Below are positions 32,537 to 43,753 of a DNA stretch of 64,000 bases, piece by piece; position 1 is the stretch's first letter; the number at the start of each line of letters is the position of its first letter. Below the pieces are notes generated by a model. The model worked only from the letters and a program-made list of their open reading frames with translations, did not search any database and was not told where the DNA came from. The DNA comes from Phaseolus vulgaris (lineage: Eukaryota > Streptophyta > Magnoliopsida > Fabales > Fabaceae). A program made the position numbers and the translations under genes. The DNA is taken from contig NC_023750.2 of assembly GCF_000499845.2 (NCBI RefSeq), forward strand, positions 31,136,369 to 31,200,368, given 5' to 3'.

Positions 32537-33566
32537 TGTTAGAATTAGAAGCCTCAAACAAGAGGGGATGAATTGTTTTTTGTTAAAGATTTTCACAAGT
32601 ATTGAAGGTAGAGTGATAGACTATGAAGAATCAATCAATTAGCAATCTATTCAACCAAAAGGAAAACTGTTTTTTGTTTGATTCCAGAAAATCAACTTGT
32701 TGTTTTGCAAAACAATCGGTTGTTTATACTATCAGATTTGAAAAACAAAGATAAAACAGTTTAATGAGTGTAAGGATAGAGAGATTCACACAAGATGTTT
32801 ATATTGGTTCACTCTTAACTAAGAGCTACATCCAGTCCTCAGCTAACCACTGAGAATTCACTATTTAATCAAACCAAGATTACAAACCACACACCAAAGG
32901 TGATCAAGAACACACACCACTTTTGGCAAACCATATAGTTTCTAGAAACACCTTCTGAAACTACACCACACCAGAACACACATAAATACAATGTTCAGAG
33001 AAGAAGGGAATAAAATACACCTAGAAAATCAAAGATTAAAGTTCAAAATTACAAGACAATCCTATTCCACACTTGAGATGATCCAAAAGCTCTTTGAAAT
33101 CTTGAAAATTGTTTTTGATTGATCTCTCTTCTTAGTTAATTTATTGGAGCGCAAAACAACCTTTTTATACTTAAATCAAGTGGTTAAAACAGTTAAATAA
33201 AAAACCAAGAGCAGTTGGAATCATTAAAAACATGGAACAACTCAACAAAATTCTTTTAAGGTTTTTAGAAAAACAATTAGTTGAATTCTCGATACAACCA
33301 GTTGACAGCAAAGTCAAGCTTTTCAAACTCATTTTAAAATTCACTAAGTGTCAAACAATCGGTTGAATCGAAATTTTAACAGGTTGAAATTTCACACTCT
33401 TTAGAAAACTCATATTTTTCAAAAAGGATTAATATTCAATTAACCTTGAATCATATTAAAGAGTGAATTAAAAATTCTAAGACTACTAGACACATACAGA
33501 AAACCAGCAGCAAAGTCTTCAAGCATTCCTCTTGGATTTGGAGACATCAAAGCACATTTTTCAACA
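32537..33566 (-). mobile_element. solo LTR of the copia family at 1705-2791
   Basis: It starts TGTTAGAATTAGAAGCC and ends CACATTTTTCAACA, flanked by TTAAG (32532-32536) and TTAAA (33567-33571), four of five matching. A minus-strand TATA box lies near 33162 (AAGTATAAAAAGG). It shares CAATCGGTTG motifs with the LTR at 1705-2791 (32713, 33355). It sits in the 3' region of the copia half at 33885-34721. Confidence 0.8.
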
Positions 33567-33884
33567 TTAAACATTGGTTATATCATTATATTATCATTAA
33601 GTGTAGGCTAATATGAGTCTTAGTGGTTTTATGTCATTAAATCGACATATATCCTTCTAGTACTACAATATTAGTTTTCTACTCAATATGACCTATAAGT
33701 GAAAGGTTCATGATGATCAAACAATAATGTCTTAGTCAAAGACAAATCCTATTATATCAACATAACTCATTCATGTATATACAACGACTAATACCATAAA
33801 ACAGGATGCATTAAATATCAGAAACAATAATATAATGAGCTCGGAGTGCCAATTACATAAAGAACATAAAACTAAATCATAATG

Positions 33885-34721
33885 TCAATAATGGGTTTTA
33901 GTAACACCCATTCTTTCAACATGTTCATTAAATGTATTTCGTGGCAGACCTTTTTTAACGGATCTGCAATCATAAGATTGGTGTTAATGTGTTCAATTGA
34001 AACCCTTTGTTCCTAAACTTCTTCTTTAACGACAATGTATTTCAATTCCATGTCTAGCATCCTTTGAATACTTGTCGTTTTTAGTGGATTGGCAATACTA
34101 TCGACAATTAAAGCTTCACAACCATAATCCATGAACAGTGGCCTCAAAACATGCCATAAACCTAACCTCCATAGTGAATGCAACAATGACATTGTTTCGC
34201 ACTCTTCCATGAGATTGCTCCTCTAACTAAAAGAAACAAATAGCCAAATGTATATTTTATTGTATCCACACATCCAACATAATCTGAATCTGAATATCCT
34301 ATCACCTTAAGGTGATCGAATCTCCTATAAGTGAGCGTGTGATTTTTTGTTCCTTGCAAATATCTTAATGCTTTCTTTGTAGATTTTAACTGATCTAATC
34401 CTGGATTACTTTGATACCTACCCAACATTCCAATGACAAAAATGATATACGGTATGGTATAAGTTTGAGCAAACATTAAGATACCAACAACATGTGCATA
34501 AGGAATCTGTTCCATTTCTTTGTATTCCAACTCATTATTTGGAAATTGCATAAGACTAAATTTATCCTGTTTCTGAATTGGAACAAAATTTGCAGAGTAT
34601 TTTTCCATCTTAAATCTCATTAGAACTTTATTAATATATGTCTTCTGAGATAAACCTAATAATCTTTGTGATCTATCACGAAATATTTCAATTCCAATCA
34701 CATAGGATACCTCGTGAAGCA
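33885..34721 (-). pseudogene. copia reverse transcriptase end and RNase H
   Basis: The minus strand begins inside reverse transcriptase (SYVIGIEIFRDRSQRLLGLS). It continues through PYAHVVGILMFAQTYTIPYI and DHLKVIGYSDSDYVGC (RNase H) to GAISWKSAKQ. Stops and shifts follow. The C-terminus is recognisable as RVSIEHINTNLMIADPLKK, ending near 33885. The YVDD box and about 30 codons are missing at the border with a D-type LTR at 34722. It complements the copia 5' part at 2792-4606, which ends at nearly the same protein position. Confidence 0.85.
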
Positions 34722-35359
34722 TGTGCGCCAAAGAGCCAAGAGTGGTTAGACATCGGTCATCAGGATGTACCGACTTGCTACTAGACAGTGTGGAGAGGTC
34801 GCACATCGTAAACCCAAAGAGTAAGAGATGGGCCACGGGAAGTGGATCCCAGATCACACGCCAATTATCAGTAAGGGAGAAGCCTAGATCGCAGGTGCCC
34901 ATGCGTGTAGAGTGGACGACGCGTTCAGGCGTGACACAAAGTATAAGAGCCATTGGAAGGATATGGCCTGCAAGGGTCACGTTCAGGGGCGAGCTGCATG
35001 CATGGCACGTGAACAACTAGGGCACTCCCAGAGGCGGGTGACCCCAGAGATCAGGTACACGAGGAGGCACCCAGGTGGTCATTCCGTCAGAGGTTGCACT
35101 CCAGTTAGGGACCCCACGCGCTAGGTTATCCTAAGAGTAAGGTTACAACAGTGCTGGGCCCGTCTATCAGAAAGGCCCATTTCAGGTAAACAGGAAACCT
35201 TAGTTTTAGTCTATAAATAGTAAGTAAACAAACTTGACAAGGGAGAATTCTCTTGCGCCGTAAAACACACACACAGTAGCAAACGACTGCTAGGGTGCCC
35301 TTTGTCTTTGTGTTTCAGGTGTTCATCATAGGAAAGGCACACGCGAACGCAAGGACTCT
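34722..35359 (+). mobile_element. D-type (Tat-like) LTR, second copy
   Basis: It starts TGTGCGCCAAAGAGCC at the copia border and runs 638 bases to AAGGACTCT, where the gag-only element begins. It has the TATA box CTATAAATAG near 35212. It matches the reverse complement of 4663-5336 and, with only about three differences over 215 bases, of 10222-10436. The last roughly 57 bases of the LTR are missing beyond the insertion. Confidence 0.85.
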
Positions 35360-36359
35360 TGATGTGATTCCAATAGCCACATAGAGAAAGGTTCTTGACC
35401 TTCTTAGGAATCACCTTGAGTTGGACATTATAGAGGCACTTTTCTTAGAGTTGGATCATTGTCCTAAGACAAGAACTCACCAAAAACTAGTACCAAATCC
35501 CAAACTCATTTGGATGAACCAATTATAGTCAAATTGAACCAACAAAAGAGGTAGAATTAAGAAGTACCAAACAGAATTGCATAAGAACACATTTCAACCG
35601 AACAAGATGAAATTAAAAGGCAAAGAACAAAACATAGGTGCTGGAAAATTAAGAACAGTCGAACCAAAAACAAGACAACAAGCTTAGAACAAAGAATTAA
35701 CAATGAAGAAAGGAAGGAGAGAAGAAATGCTCATGAAGATGGAAGGAGGATGGATGATCTCGCCACTAGAAGTATGGAATGCTCCTAGATGAGAGTGATG
35801 CCGCCACTTGAGGACTCCATTGATCCATCAAGATAAGACTAGAGAAGAAGGCTCAAAGCTCTCCAAAGTTCACTCAAAATTTGAGTAGAGTTTTCTTAGA
35901 TTAATTCCAATCTGAATTTTACAAAGGAAGCACCTCTATTTATAGCCTAAGGTGCTGAAAAATAGGTGGGAAATTTCAAATAAACTCATTTGAAATTCCC
36001 ACCAAAAACAAGTCACATGGGAGGTGTGACCTTTTTCTACTATGACACCTCCCAAAAACTACACCTACACCACTCTCCTAAGTCACATGGGTAATGTGAC
36101 TTTATTTTACATTTTCACACTCTTTTATTTAATAACCACACCTCCTAAAACTATACAAGAGTATTTCAAAGCTTGGCCTTGCCCCTCATGGGATGGACTT
36201 GGGCTCTTTGGGCTTTGGCCTTCTTGGGCTTGGCTTGGGCCTCATCTTTATTTTATGTCTTCTTTTAATTTTGAGAAGACTAGAAGGAAGAACTTCAAAT
36301 GTGAGGGTGGATGTCCTCTTCCTCCATTAATAAAAGCCTCCTTTATTTGATTCTCATCA
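35360..36359 (-). mobile_element. 3' LTR of the gag-only element
   Basis: It runs TGATGTGATTCCAATAGCC to TTGATTCTCATCA on the plus strand. A minus-strand TATA box (GGCTATAAATAGAGG) lies near 35940. Compared with the other LTR the main visible change is a small deletion near 36225. Confidence 0.9.
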
Positions 36360-37671
36360 TACTCCTCGAGTTGGAGAGAATTCGTCCACGAATTCTGAAT
36401 CCCTGCATATAACAAAGTCAGTGTAGTTTTACAATTAAAAGTGGAAGAAAAATGTAAACATGACTTAGCATTTGTAAATAATGGGATTTCAGAAAAGGAG
36501 GTTCTATAAATCGACCAAGTTGGAAAAATTTGTTTGGGAATGATGTGATGTTTTGGAAAAAGACCTCTTAAATGGTGACAACCATTAGGAGGTATGAACA
36601 AATTATCCCTAACATTTTTTAACCAAGATGGTGGTGAAATAGGAACCTTGGGTAATGAAAAAGATAAGGAAGGAAAACACCTTGGAGGTGAAAGGATAAG
36701 ACCCATGTCAACTTGGCCTTCTTTGTCTTTTTCTTGTTTACTTGTGGTAGGTGGGTGAGTTAGGTCTTGTTTTACCTTGTTGATCTTTAAGATTTGCTTT
36801 TGTGGACAATGAAGAGCTATGTGCCCAAAACCTAAACATTTAAAACATTTGATATTTGAAGTTTTGGTAGGTGACTTAGGAGTAGAAAGATTTGTAGTAG
36901 AAACTTTGTTTGGAAACATGGTTTGTTTGGAAAAATTGGAAGGAGAAATTTTGTTTGCATCCTTCCTAGAAGAGTTGTAGAAATCATCATCATGAGTATT
37001 TTTGAAAGTTTTGTTCAAAAGATATGATTCTACCTTGATGGCTTTGCGAAACACGCTCTTTAAAGAAGAATATTCTTTTAATTCTACAAAATCTCTAATA
37101 TCTCTTTTCAAACCACGTACAAACCATTTAATCTTTGACTCTTCATTAGCATGCATATTCATTTTAGTCAAAGTTGTTTCAAAATCTTTAAAGTATTCAT
37201 CTACCATCCTATGTCCTTGAGGAAGCCTTTGGAACTTCAACAAGTGTTCCTTCCTAGAAGGAGGAACAAACCTCGCGCGCATACACTCTTTCAAAGCATT
37301 CCAAGAAACCACGGGAGGTTTCTTGCGATATATAATGTCCATTACAATTTTATGCCACCATTCTTTGGCATAGCCCAAAAAGGATAAGAAACTAATCTAA
37401 GTTTTTGGTCATCTTGGACCTTATACACATGAAAATAATGGTCAATCTTAGTCTCCCATTCTAAATACACATTAGGATCACTATCACCATTAAAACTAGG
37501 GAGTTTTTTACAAGCAATGTTGAACACTTGGTGATATCTTTGGTCACGGTTATAGCTCTCTTCATGAGAATGATGGTGATGCTTCCTTCTTCTATGTTCT
37601 TCTTCACCAAGGACTAAAGCTTTGGAAGGAGAATGTTGTTTGTAAGATGCACCACTTGAATAGCCAGCCAT
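36248..37671 (-). pseudogene. gag of the gag-only element, fused to pol tail
   Basis: Gag starts at ATG 37669-37671 (MAGYSSGASYKQHSPSKALV). A histidine/arginine-rich stretch and the core (LPSFNGDSDPNVYLEWETKI) follow. A one-base shift in a T-run near 37380 moves the frame. From 37378 it stays open for 376 codons: AKEWWHKIVMDIIY, VRGLKRDIRDFVELKEYSSL and a CCHC knuckle (CFKCLGFGHIALHC, near 36810-36850). Instead of protease and pol it then reads a short proline-rich spacer. A tail (AGIQNSWTNSLQLEEYDE) equivalent to the end of C's integrase runs into the LTR. Without the shift this would be one gag protein of about 475 residues. Confidence 0.75.
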
Positions 37672-39000
37672 TTTGCAAATAAAAAACAGCAAACACACAA
37701 AAACAGCAAACAAGTTAAGAAACAAAATTAGCAAAAACAGTGAGATTGGCAATGAAATTGCCGAAGTGAATGGAGGCAGAAAAAAGAGGTCACTCTCAAA
37801 GAAATAATGTCCTTGCACCAATCTGATCTTGAGGCCTTGGAATCCTCAAATGAAAGATGTCAAAGCAAGCACACCAATCTCAAAAGCAACCATCACAAAA
37901 CCAATGAAACAATAAAGACAAACAAGAAAAGGTATAAGCAAAGAAAGGTAATTGCAAAAGGAAAACTATATGTGAGACAAACTCAAAGAGTAAGAATGAA
38001 AGACAATCAAGAAAATAAAGAACTCAATGAGAAAAGTAGGCACACAAAAGAATACTTAAGGAAAATTTCTAGAGTAGATGAAGAAAACAAAAAATTAGCT
38101 ACTGGAAAATATTTTTTTTATGCAAACTGTCCTATGTTTACAGATTTAACTGGAACCATTGAAAGAGAACTGGAATGTGAATAATTAACCACAGAAACTT
38201 CAATGTCTCAACTCAATAATGGCACTGGAACGAAGTAAAAATAGTAATCCAATTGAGAGAAATAAATTTTTAAAAATCGCTGCCCAATTACCGTATTTGT
38301 TTTCGGCAGCACTGTACACTTTCCGTATTTTATTTATCATTTTTTGTGTACTTGGAATTTTTGAGTAATTCTTTTTTTCTATTCTTTTCTAACACTTTGA
38401 ATATCTCAAATCCTGAATTTCAGAATTTTCCAGTAAGTAAATCAATTGCAATAAGGAAAAACAGTAAGCACTTTTTTCAGAAACAGAGGAATCCTAATAG
38501 GAATAAAAAACAGAATGATGAACTAGCAAAGACATAATGGAAAAATGATGTATTGGAACTTGTATACGTCTAGAATACAAGTATGAACTCAATTCTAAAA
38601 AGAAAATGCACAAAGGATCAATATCAATTTAGAAAATTATAGACACTAAAGCAAGAAACAATCAAAACAAAAAAAGTACTACTAGAAGTAATGACAATTA
38701 TGGAATAACATGACTAAGACAAAACTTGACATGATTACAAAATTAAAAGACACATCACAAATTTTAACAAGTGAAAGGAAGCTTAAGGTAAACTCTAGGA
38801 AAGATAATGCCATTCCAAAAGAGCAACCATACTTATAAGAAGAATGAGTGCCATAAACCTTTTCACAAACACTTGGTAGAAAAGAAAAACAGCAAGAAAA
38901 CTCAATTAATTCCTAAAACAGAAACTTAAATTGCAAGAAAAATAAAGAGCTCTTGAAATTAAAGTGCACACAACTCAACAATTAAGCAAGAAGAACCTAG
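37672..39000 (-). other. untranslated leader of the gag-only element
   Basis: This leader is similar in base composition and short words to C's at 21046-22260 (for example AGTAAATCAATTGCAATAA and CATAATGGAAA in both). That supports common descent. It contains no convincing gene. Confidence 0.55.
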
Positions 39001-39014
39001 GACTCATGATACCA
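39001..39014 (-). other. primer binding site of the gag-only element
   Basis: The minus strand reads TGGTATCATGAGTC two bases after the LTR. This is close to the initiator-Met primer site TGGTATCAGAGC. Confidence 0.75.
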
Positions 39015-39016
39015 CA

Positions 39017-40017
39017 TGATGTGATTCCAATAGCCACATAGAGAAAGGTTCTTGACCTTCTTAGGAATCACCTTGAGTTGGACATTATAGAGGCACTTTT
39101 CTTAGAGTTGGATCATTGTTCTAAGACAAGAACTCACCAAAAACTAGTACCAAATCCCAAACTCATTTGGATGAACCAATTATAGTCAAATTGAACCAAC
39201 AAAAGAGGTAGAATTAAGAAGTACCGAACAGAATTGCATAAGAACACATTTCAACCGAACAAGATGAAATTAAAAGGCAAAGAACAAAACATAGGTGCTG
39301 GAAAATTAAGAACAGCCGAACCAAAAACAAGACAACAAGCTTAGAACAAAGAATTAACAATGAAGAAAGGAAGGAGAGAAGAAATGCTCATGAAGATGGA
39401 AGGAGGATGGATGATCTCGCCACTAGAAGTATGGAATGCTCCTAGATGAGAGTGATGCCGCCACTTGAGGACTCCATTGATCCATCAAGATAAGACTAGA
39501 GAAGAAGGTTCAAAGCTCTCCAAAGTTCACTCAAAATTTGAGTAGAGTTTTCTTAGATTAATTCCAATCTGAATTTTACAAAGGAAGCACCTCTATTTAT
39601 AGCCTAAGGTGCTGAAAAATAGGTGGGAAATTTCAAATAAACTCATTTGAAATTCCCACCAAAAACAAGTCACATGGGAGGTGTGACCTTTTTCTACTAT
39701 GACACCTCCCAAAAACTACACCTACACCACTCTCCTAAGTCACATGGGTAATGTGACTTTATTTTACATTTTCACACTCTTTTATTTAATAACCACACCT
39801 CCTAAAACTATACAAGAGTATTTCAAAGCTTGGCCTTGCCCCTCATGGGATGGACTTGGGCTCTTTGGGCTTTGGCCTTCTTGGGCTTGGGCTTGGGCCT
39901 CATCTTTATTTTATGTCTTCTTTTAATTTTGAGAAGACTAGAAGGAAGAACTTCAAATGTGAGGGTGGATGTCCTCTTCCTCCATTAATAAAAGCCTCCT
40001 TTATTTGATTCTCATCA
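39017..40017 (-). mobile_element. 5' LTR of the gag-only element
   Basis: This 1001-bp LTR ends in TTGATTCTCATCA. Four bases further right begins a CACTA-like terminus, so this edge is either an insertion beside that element or a recombination joint. Confidence 0.9.
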
Positions 40018-40021
40018 AAAT

Positions 40022-40540
40022 CACTACGAAAAAATCCAATAGATAAATTCAACATACATACGGATATGAATTTGTAGTTAAATTCATCTTTACCTACAAA
40101 TTATTACCCACTGATCTCTCTCTATAGGTAAATTTTGCATTATTTACAAATTTTACCCACGAATCTATATCAAAATAAATTCAATATTATTATTAATTAT
40201 TAATAAAAATATATTTATTGACAATATTACGAATATTAAGAGTATAAATAATCTTAATAATTTTAAATTTTTTACCATTATAAATAATATTAATTATAAT
40301 AATTATATACATAATATTAAAAATATTATTATAATATGAATAATTATAAAATCATAACCAATATTCATAAATAATAATAATAAATAATAATAATAACTAA
40401 TAAATATACATATTCTTAACATTATAGAATTAATAATATTAATATAATAATACTAATAATATTAATGATATAATAATAATATAAATAATATTAATGATAT
40501 TAATTTTTTTTATTAATATTAATAAATATAATATTGTACA
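40022..40540. mobile_element. CACTA-like left end, TACATACGGAT family
   Basis: It begins CACTACGAAAAAATCC, close to the CACTACAAGAAA terminus of plant CACTA elements. It has a subterminal word CATACGGATATG near 40058. An AT-rich tract of TAATAAT-type repeats (40160-40540) follows. The right end at 47642 belongs to the same family. Whether the two are ends of one 7.6-kb element is not settled: the 3-bp flanks (AAT and TTT) differ. Confidence 0.5.
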
Positions 40541-40899
40541 CGACTTTGACAAACTTGTCATGCTCTTTGCCAAAAAGGAAATTCTTTTTTGGGCATTCGC
40601 TCTTCCTATAGGTCACTATGCTCGTAGAGGTAGTGAACTCTAAGGTCTCTCCTAACAGGTCACTAGAAGCTCAAGGGTAAAGGGTTTTGTAATTCGGGGT
40701 TGGTTGATCCATCTTACAAAGAAAAGCTAAAACAGAGAAGAAAAACAAATGCAAAGCTCAGAAGAAGAAATGCACGCGTTTTGAGAAAAATGAAGCAAAC
40801 AAGAAGAAAAACAGAGAGCAGAATGCGAAAAATATAAACAGTCCCAGCGCAGTTATGAGCAGATTAAGAGAATCAAAATAAAAGGGCAAAGACAGTTAC

Positions 40900-41230
40900 A
40901 TGGTAAAGAACATACCTTGAGTGATTGTTGAGAAGAGACGAGGTATTTGGGAGAAGAGAATAGAGCGTTCAAAGCAGAGATGTTTGAAAAGATACGTAGA
41001 AAGGGAATGAAACAGTTAAGGGAGCGTAAGAGTCGAAGGGTTAACGTATAAAGGGAAGCGCAAGCGACAACGTGCCCCGACCGTTGATTTGGCCACGTGT
41101 ACGCTGGGGAGAGAGTATGGTGAGACATCACCTCGAGGCATTGTGCACGTCCTGTCATTCATTAGCCACGTAGGTCTTCATAGGCGAGCAGTTAGCCTCT
41201 TCACTGAAACAAGTTTCTAGCTCGAGCCTT
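40900..41230 (-). promoter_or_regulatory. antisense promoter and leader of the Tat-like remnant
   Basis: On the minus strand from 41220 down, the sequence aligns with D1 5337-5510. Shared blocks are AAGAGGCTAA, GACCTAC-TGGCT, GACAGGACGT, ACACGTG (G-box, 41095-41101) and ATCAACGG. A TATA-like CTTTATACG follows near 41045. A splice donor CAAG/GTATGT lies at 40915. It is placed to transcribe away from the 3' LTR, into an accessory ORF now lost. Confidence 0.5.
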
Positions 41231-41253
41231 GGGGGGGGGGGGGGGGGGGGGGG
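41231..41253 (+). repeat. run of 23 G (polypurine tract)
   Basis: An uninterrupted G23 lies three bases before the LTR start TGTGTACTGG. This is where the polypurine tract that primes plus-strand DNA synthesis should be. Such a run also has G-quadruplex potential and is prone to length error in sequencing. Confidence 0.7.
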
Positions 41254-41255
41254 CT

Positions 41256-41385
41256 TGTGTACTGGACCAGACATCGGACATCGTCATCAGGCATCGGACA
41301 TCAGCACCTGTGGAGCAGGTCGGCTCGGTGGTCTGGTCGAGATAGTGGGCCCCTAGAGATGCGTGTGTTGAAACTTCTATGTATG

Positions 41386-41425
<40 letters not shown>

Positions 41426-42008
41426 AAGAAAGTGCATGTGGTGTGTATAGTACATTCGGGTCTAGCACAAGTAAATATCTCTTACAGACGCCAAGGCCCA
41501 AGAAAGCTGGGGTTTTCAGGGGAAAGCTGCATGCATGATACGTAAAGGACTAGGGCGCCTACAAAACAAATGGGCCCCGTAATGCTGGTACATGAGTTTG
41601 TACCCTAACGACCATGCTGTTAAAATTGTGCACTCCAAAGAGGAAGATTTTGTGCGGTTGTTGTGCTAATATTGTGTAACAATGTAACAGAATCTCCTCC
41701 CAGCAAACCTAATTTTACTAGAGATAAGGCTCTGGTGAGAGAGGGGTTGTTACAATGAGGTAACCTAAAAGCAGTCTATAAAAGGGAGTTGAGATCTTTG
41801 GTAAAGGTACATTGTTTCTAAGACTGAAACTACTATCTTATTTACTCATTTCTTATCCCAGTACTGACTAGATCGTCAGAGTGCAATCATATGGTAGGGC
41901 CCCCTCTATTTCAACATAACCGCTTTCCAACAGCAAGAAGAAGCATAGAATCCACCAGAAATAGAAGGAGTCACCGCTTGCCTTTGAAGTCAACCGGCGA
42001 CCTCGTCA
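41256..42008 (+). mobile_element. LTR of the Tat-like remnant
   Basis: It starts TGTGTACTGGACCAGACATCGG. It parallels the D LTR in parts (GACATCGG-CATCAGG, AGCTGCATGCATG, TAGGGC). TATAAA is at 41777-41782. It contains a TA run (41393-41418). It ends near GTCAACCGGCGACCTCGTCA, where D LTRs have AGTCAACCGGCAGGAACA. Confidence 0.65.
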
Positions 42009-42012
42009 ACTA

Positions 42013-42440
42013 GCAAATATTATTATTATTTATAATATTAATACTATTTATAATATTAAAATATTTATAATATTTAATAATATTAATAATATTGATAATA
42101 TTTAGTAATATTAAATAATATTAATAATATCTAATAATATTAATAATATCTAATAATTTTAATAATATTATTAATATTTAATAATATTATTAATAATATT
42201 ATTAATATTTAATAATATTAATAATATTATTAATATTTAATAATATTAATAATATTATTAATATTTAATAATATTATTAATAATATTATTATAAGAATTA
42301 ATAATGTTATTAATTTGAATAATAATATTATTAATAAAATTAATGATATTAAATATATCAATATTATTAGTAATATTTATATTATTAATTATATTAATAT
42401 TGATAATCATATTAATAAATATAATAATCAAATTATAATA
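42013..42440. repeat. AT-rich TAATATT repeat tract
   Basis: Irregular TAATATTAATAAT repeats, many self-complementary, run for over 400 bases. They mirror the tract at 40160-40540, which suggests the Tat-like remnant was inserted inside one longer AT-rich tract. Confidence 0.75.
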
Positions 42441-43753
42441 TTACAATAAAATTTGATTGGTGGAGTGGTTAAATTTTAACATTTAAGGTGCTTAACTTCG
42501 AGTTCCTTTTGCTAAGTGATTTTTTCTTGTAGGAAATGAAGATGGTTTCTGGTTTTTTCTTTTTACGTTTTCTTTTATTCTAAACTCTTTCTAACTTTCT
42601 TCTAGTTTTTTTTTTTTCATTCTCACCTTGTTATTCTCTTGATTTTTTTTTTCTAAAAAAATATTTAATATTTTTTCTCACTTTGACTTTACAACTCAAT
42701 AAAATAATAATATATTTGATTTTGGGTTGCATGTTAAATTTACATTGTGTGGGTGTTTGATTTAGAACATGGCAAATTTAGTACAAGGTTTTATTTAGAT
42801 GGAGCATTCCGATTTTAGTGTGGTTGTATGTCTGCTGGTGTTAGAGCTGTGTGAGTCTCAAATTTTGTTTGTTTTTGTTTATGCCAATAATATAAAAAAC
42901 TATAGGAAAAATATAATTTTTTTTCTAATTTAAATTCTAATAGTATTAGTTAAAATTTATTAATATTAAAACTTATTTAAAAACAATTTATTTTCATTTC
43001 TCAATCTATATCTAAAGATCGCTTGTTAGTGTTTTTAATAAATATCTATTTAAATTTTAATCTTTATATTTTTTAAATTTTGAATTTTTATCTTTGTAAG
43101 ATTTTTATTTTTCTTTCCTATCACCAAATGAACCTCCAGAAAATATATATATATATAGATAATCGACATTAAATGTAACAAAACCTTAAAATACAAGATT
43201 AAAAAATATATTTCAACTCTTGTTTTAATGAATGGGACATCATAAGAATATATTGCGAGTTTAATGCAAATTTCTACCAATAATTGCCACTAGGCTCCTT
43301 TAAGGCTTTTACCTAGTTAACGTGTTGAAGGAAACGAAAAAAATTCAAATGTTTACTTGATAAAATGCTATTCGGTAGCGTAAGGGAATGAACAAAGCCA
43401 CAGGTTTTGAAAATAGCATTAATATCAAAGAAGATAGAATTGAAGAACAATGCAAAAACTATCTCAGTCGTCAAAATTCTAAGCCCAAATTTTCTTTAGA
43501 ATGGAAGTTTTATCTTTTTAATCCACTCAACAATATTCCAAATGAAGCTTCAATTCTAAGTTAAAAAAAAAGGCTAAAAGATTGTGCTTAATCATTTTCA
43601 AGACAAAGCATGTTTTTTCCATTATTCATTAGTGATTACAATCATGTGATACTAGTAGAGCAAAGTCAGATACAACTTACAAAGTCTATGTTTAATCATG
43701 AACAAAAGACAAAAAAAAATGGAATGAATGTAAGAAAACCTAAAAGCACTTAG
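42441..43753. other. unassigned region downstream of the host gene
   Basis: No coding homology is seen. It is the 3' flank of the gene at 43754-44155 and contains poly-T/poly-A runs and a short TA repeat near 43146. Confidence 0.4.

Larger units (their letters stand above)
35360..40017 (-). mobile_element. young gag-only Ty3 element
   Basis: LTRs at 35360-36359 (3') and 39017-40017 (5') are 1000 and 1001 bp and nearly identical. The primer site is at 39001-39014 and the polypurine tract at 36360-36376. The interior carries gag only. The flanks, ACTCT on the left and AAATC on the right, do not match, so one side has been rearranged. LTR ends, primer site, leader and 3' tail resemble those of A and C, which suggests it depends on enzymes from C-type elements. 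This fits the plant TR-GAG class. Confidence 0.9.
40541..42008 (+). mobile_element. Tat-like element 3' remnant with LTR
   Basis: This is the 3' part of a second Tat-like element, oriented opposite to D1 and set between AT-rich tracts. It comprises antisense leader/promoter sequence (40900-41230, minus), a polypurine tract that is a run of 23 G, and an LTR (41256 to about 42008). Gag and pol are absent. Confidence 0.65.

Noticed and set aside
34721..35124. Several ORFs on both strands near the copia border
   Set aside because: They are shadows of a GC-richer D-type LTR; the same frames appear in the LTR at 4607-5336.
4607..35359. A simple single inversion joining the two copia halves
   Set aside because: About 215 bases of D LTR are present at both breakpoints, which one inversion cannot produce.
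41201..41455. Minus-strand ORF with a poly-Pro run
   Set aside because: It is created by the G-run and a TA microsatellite inside a Tat-like LTR border; no protein-like sequence.
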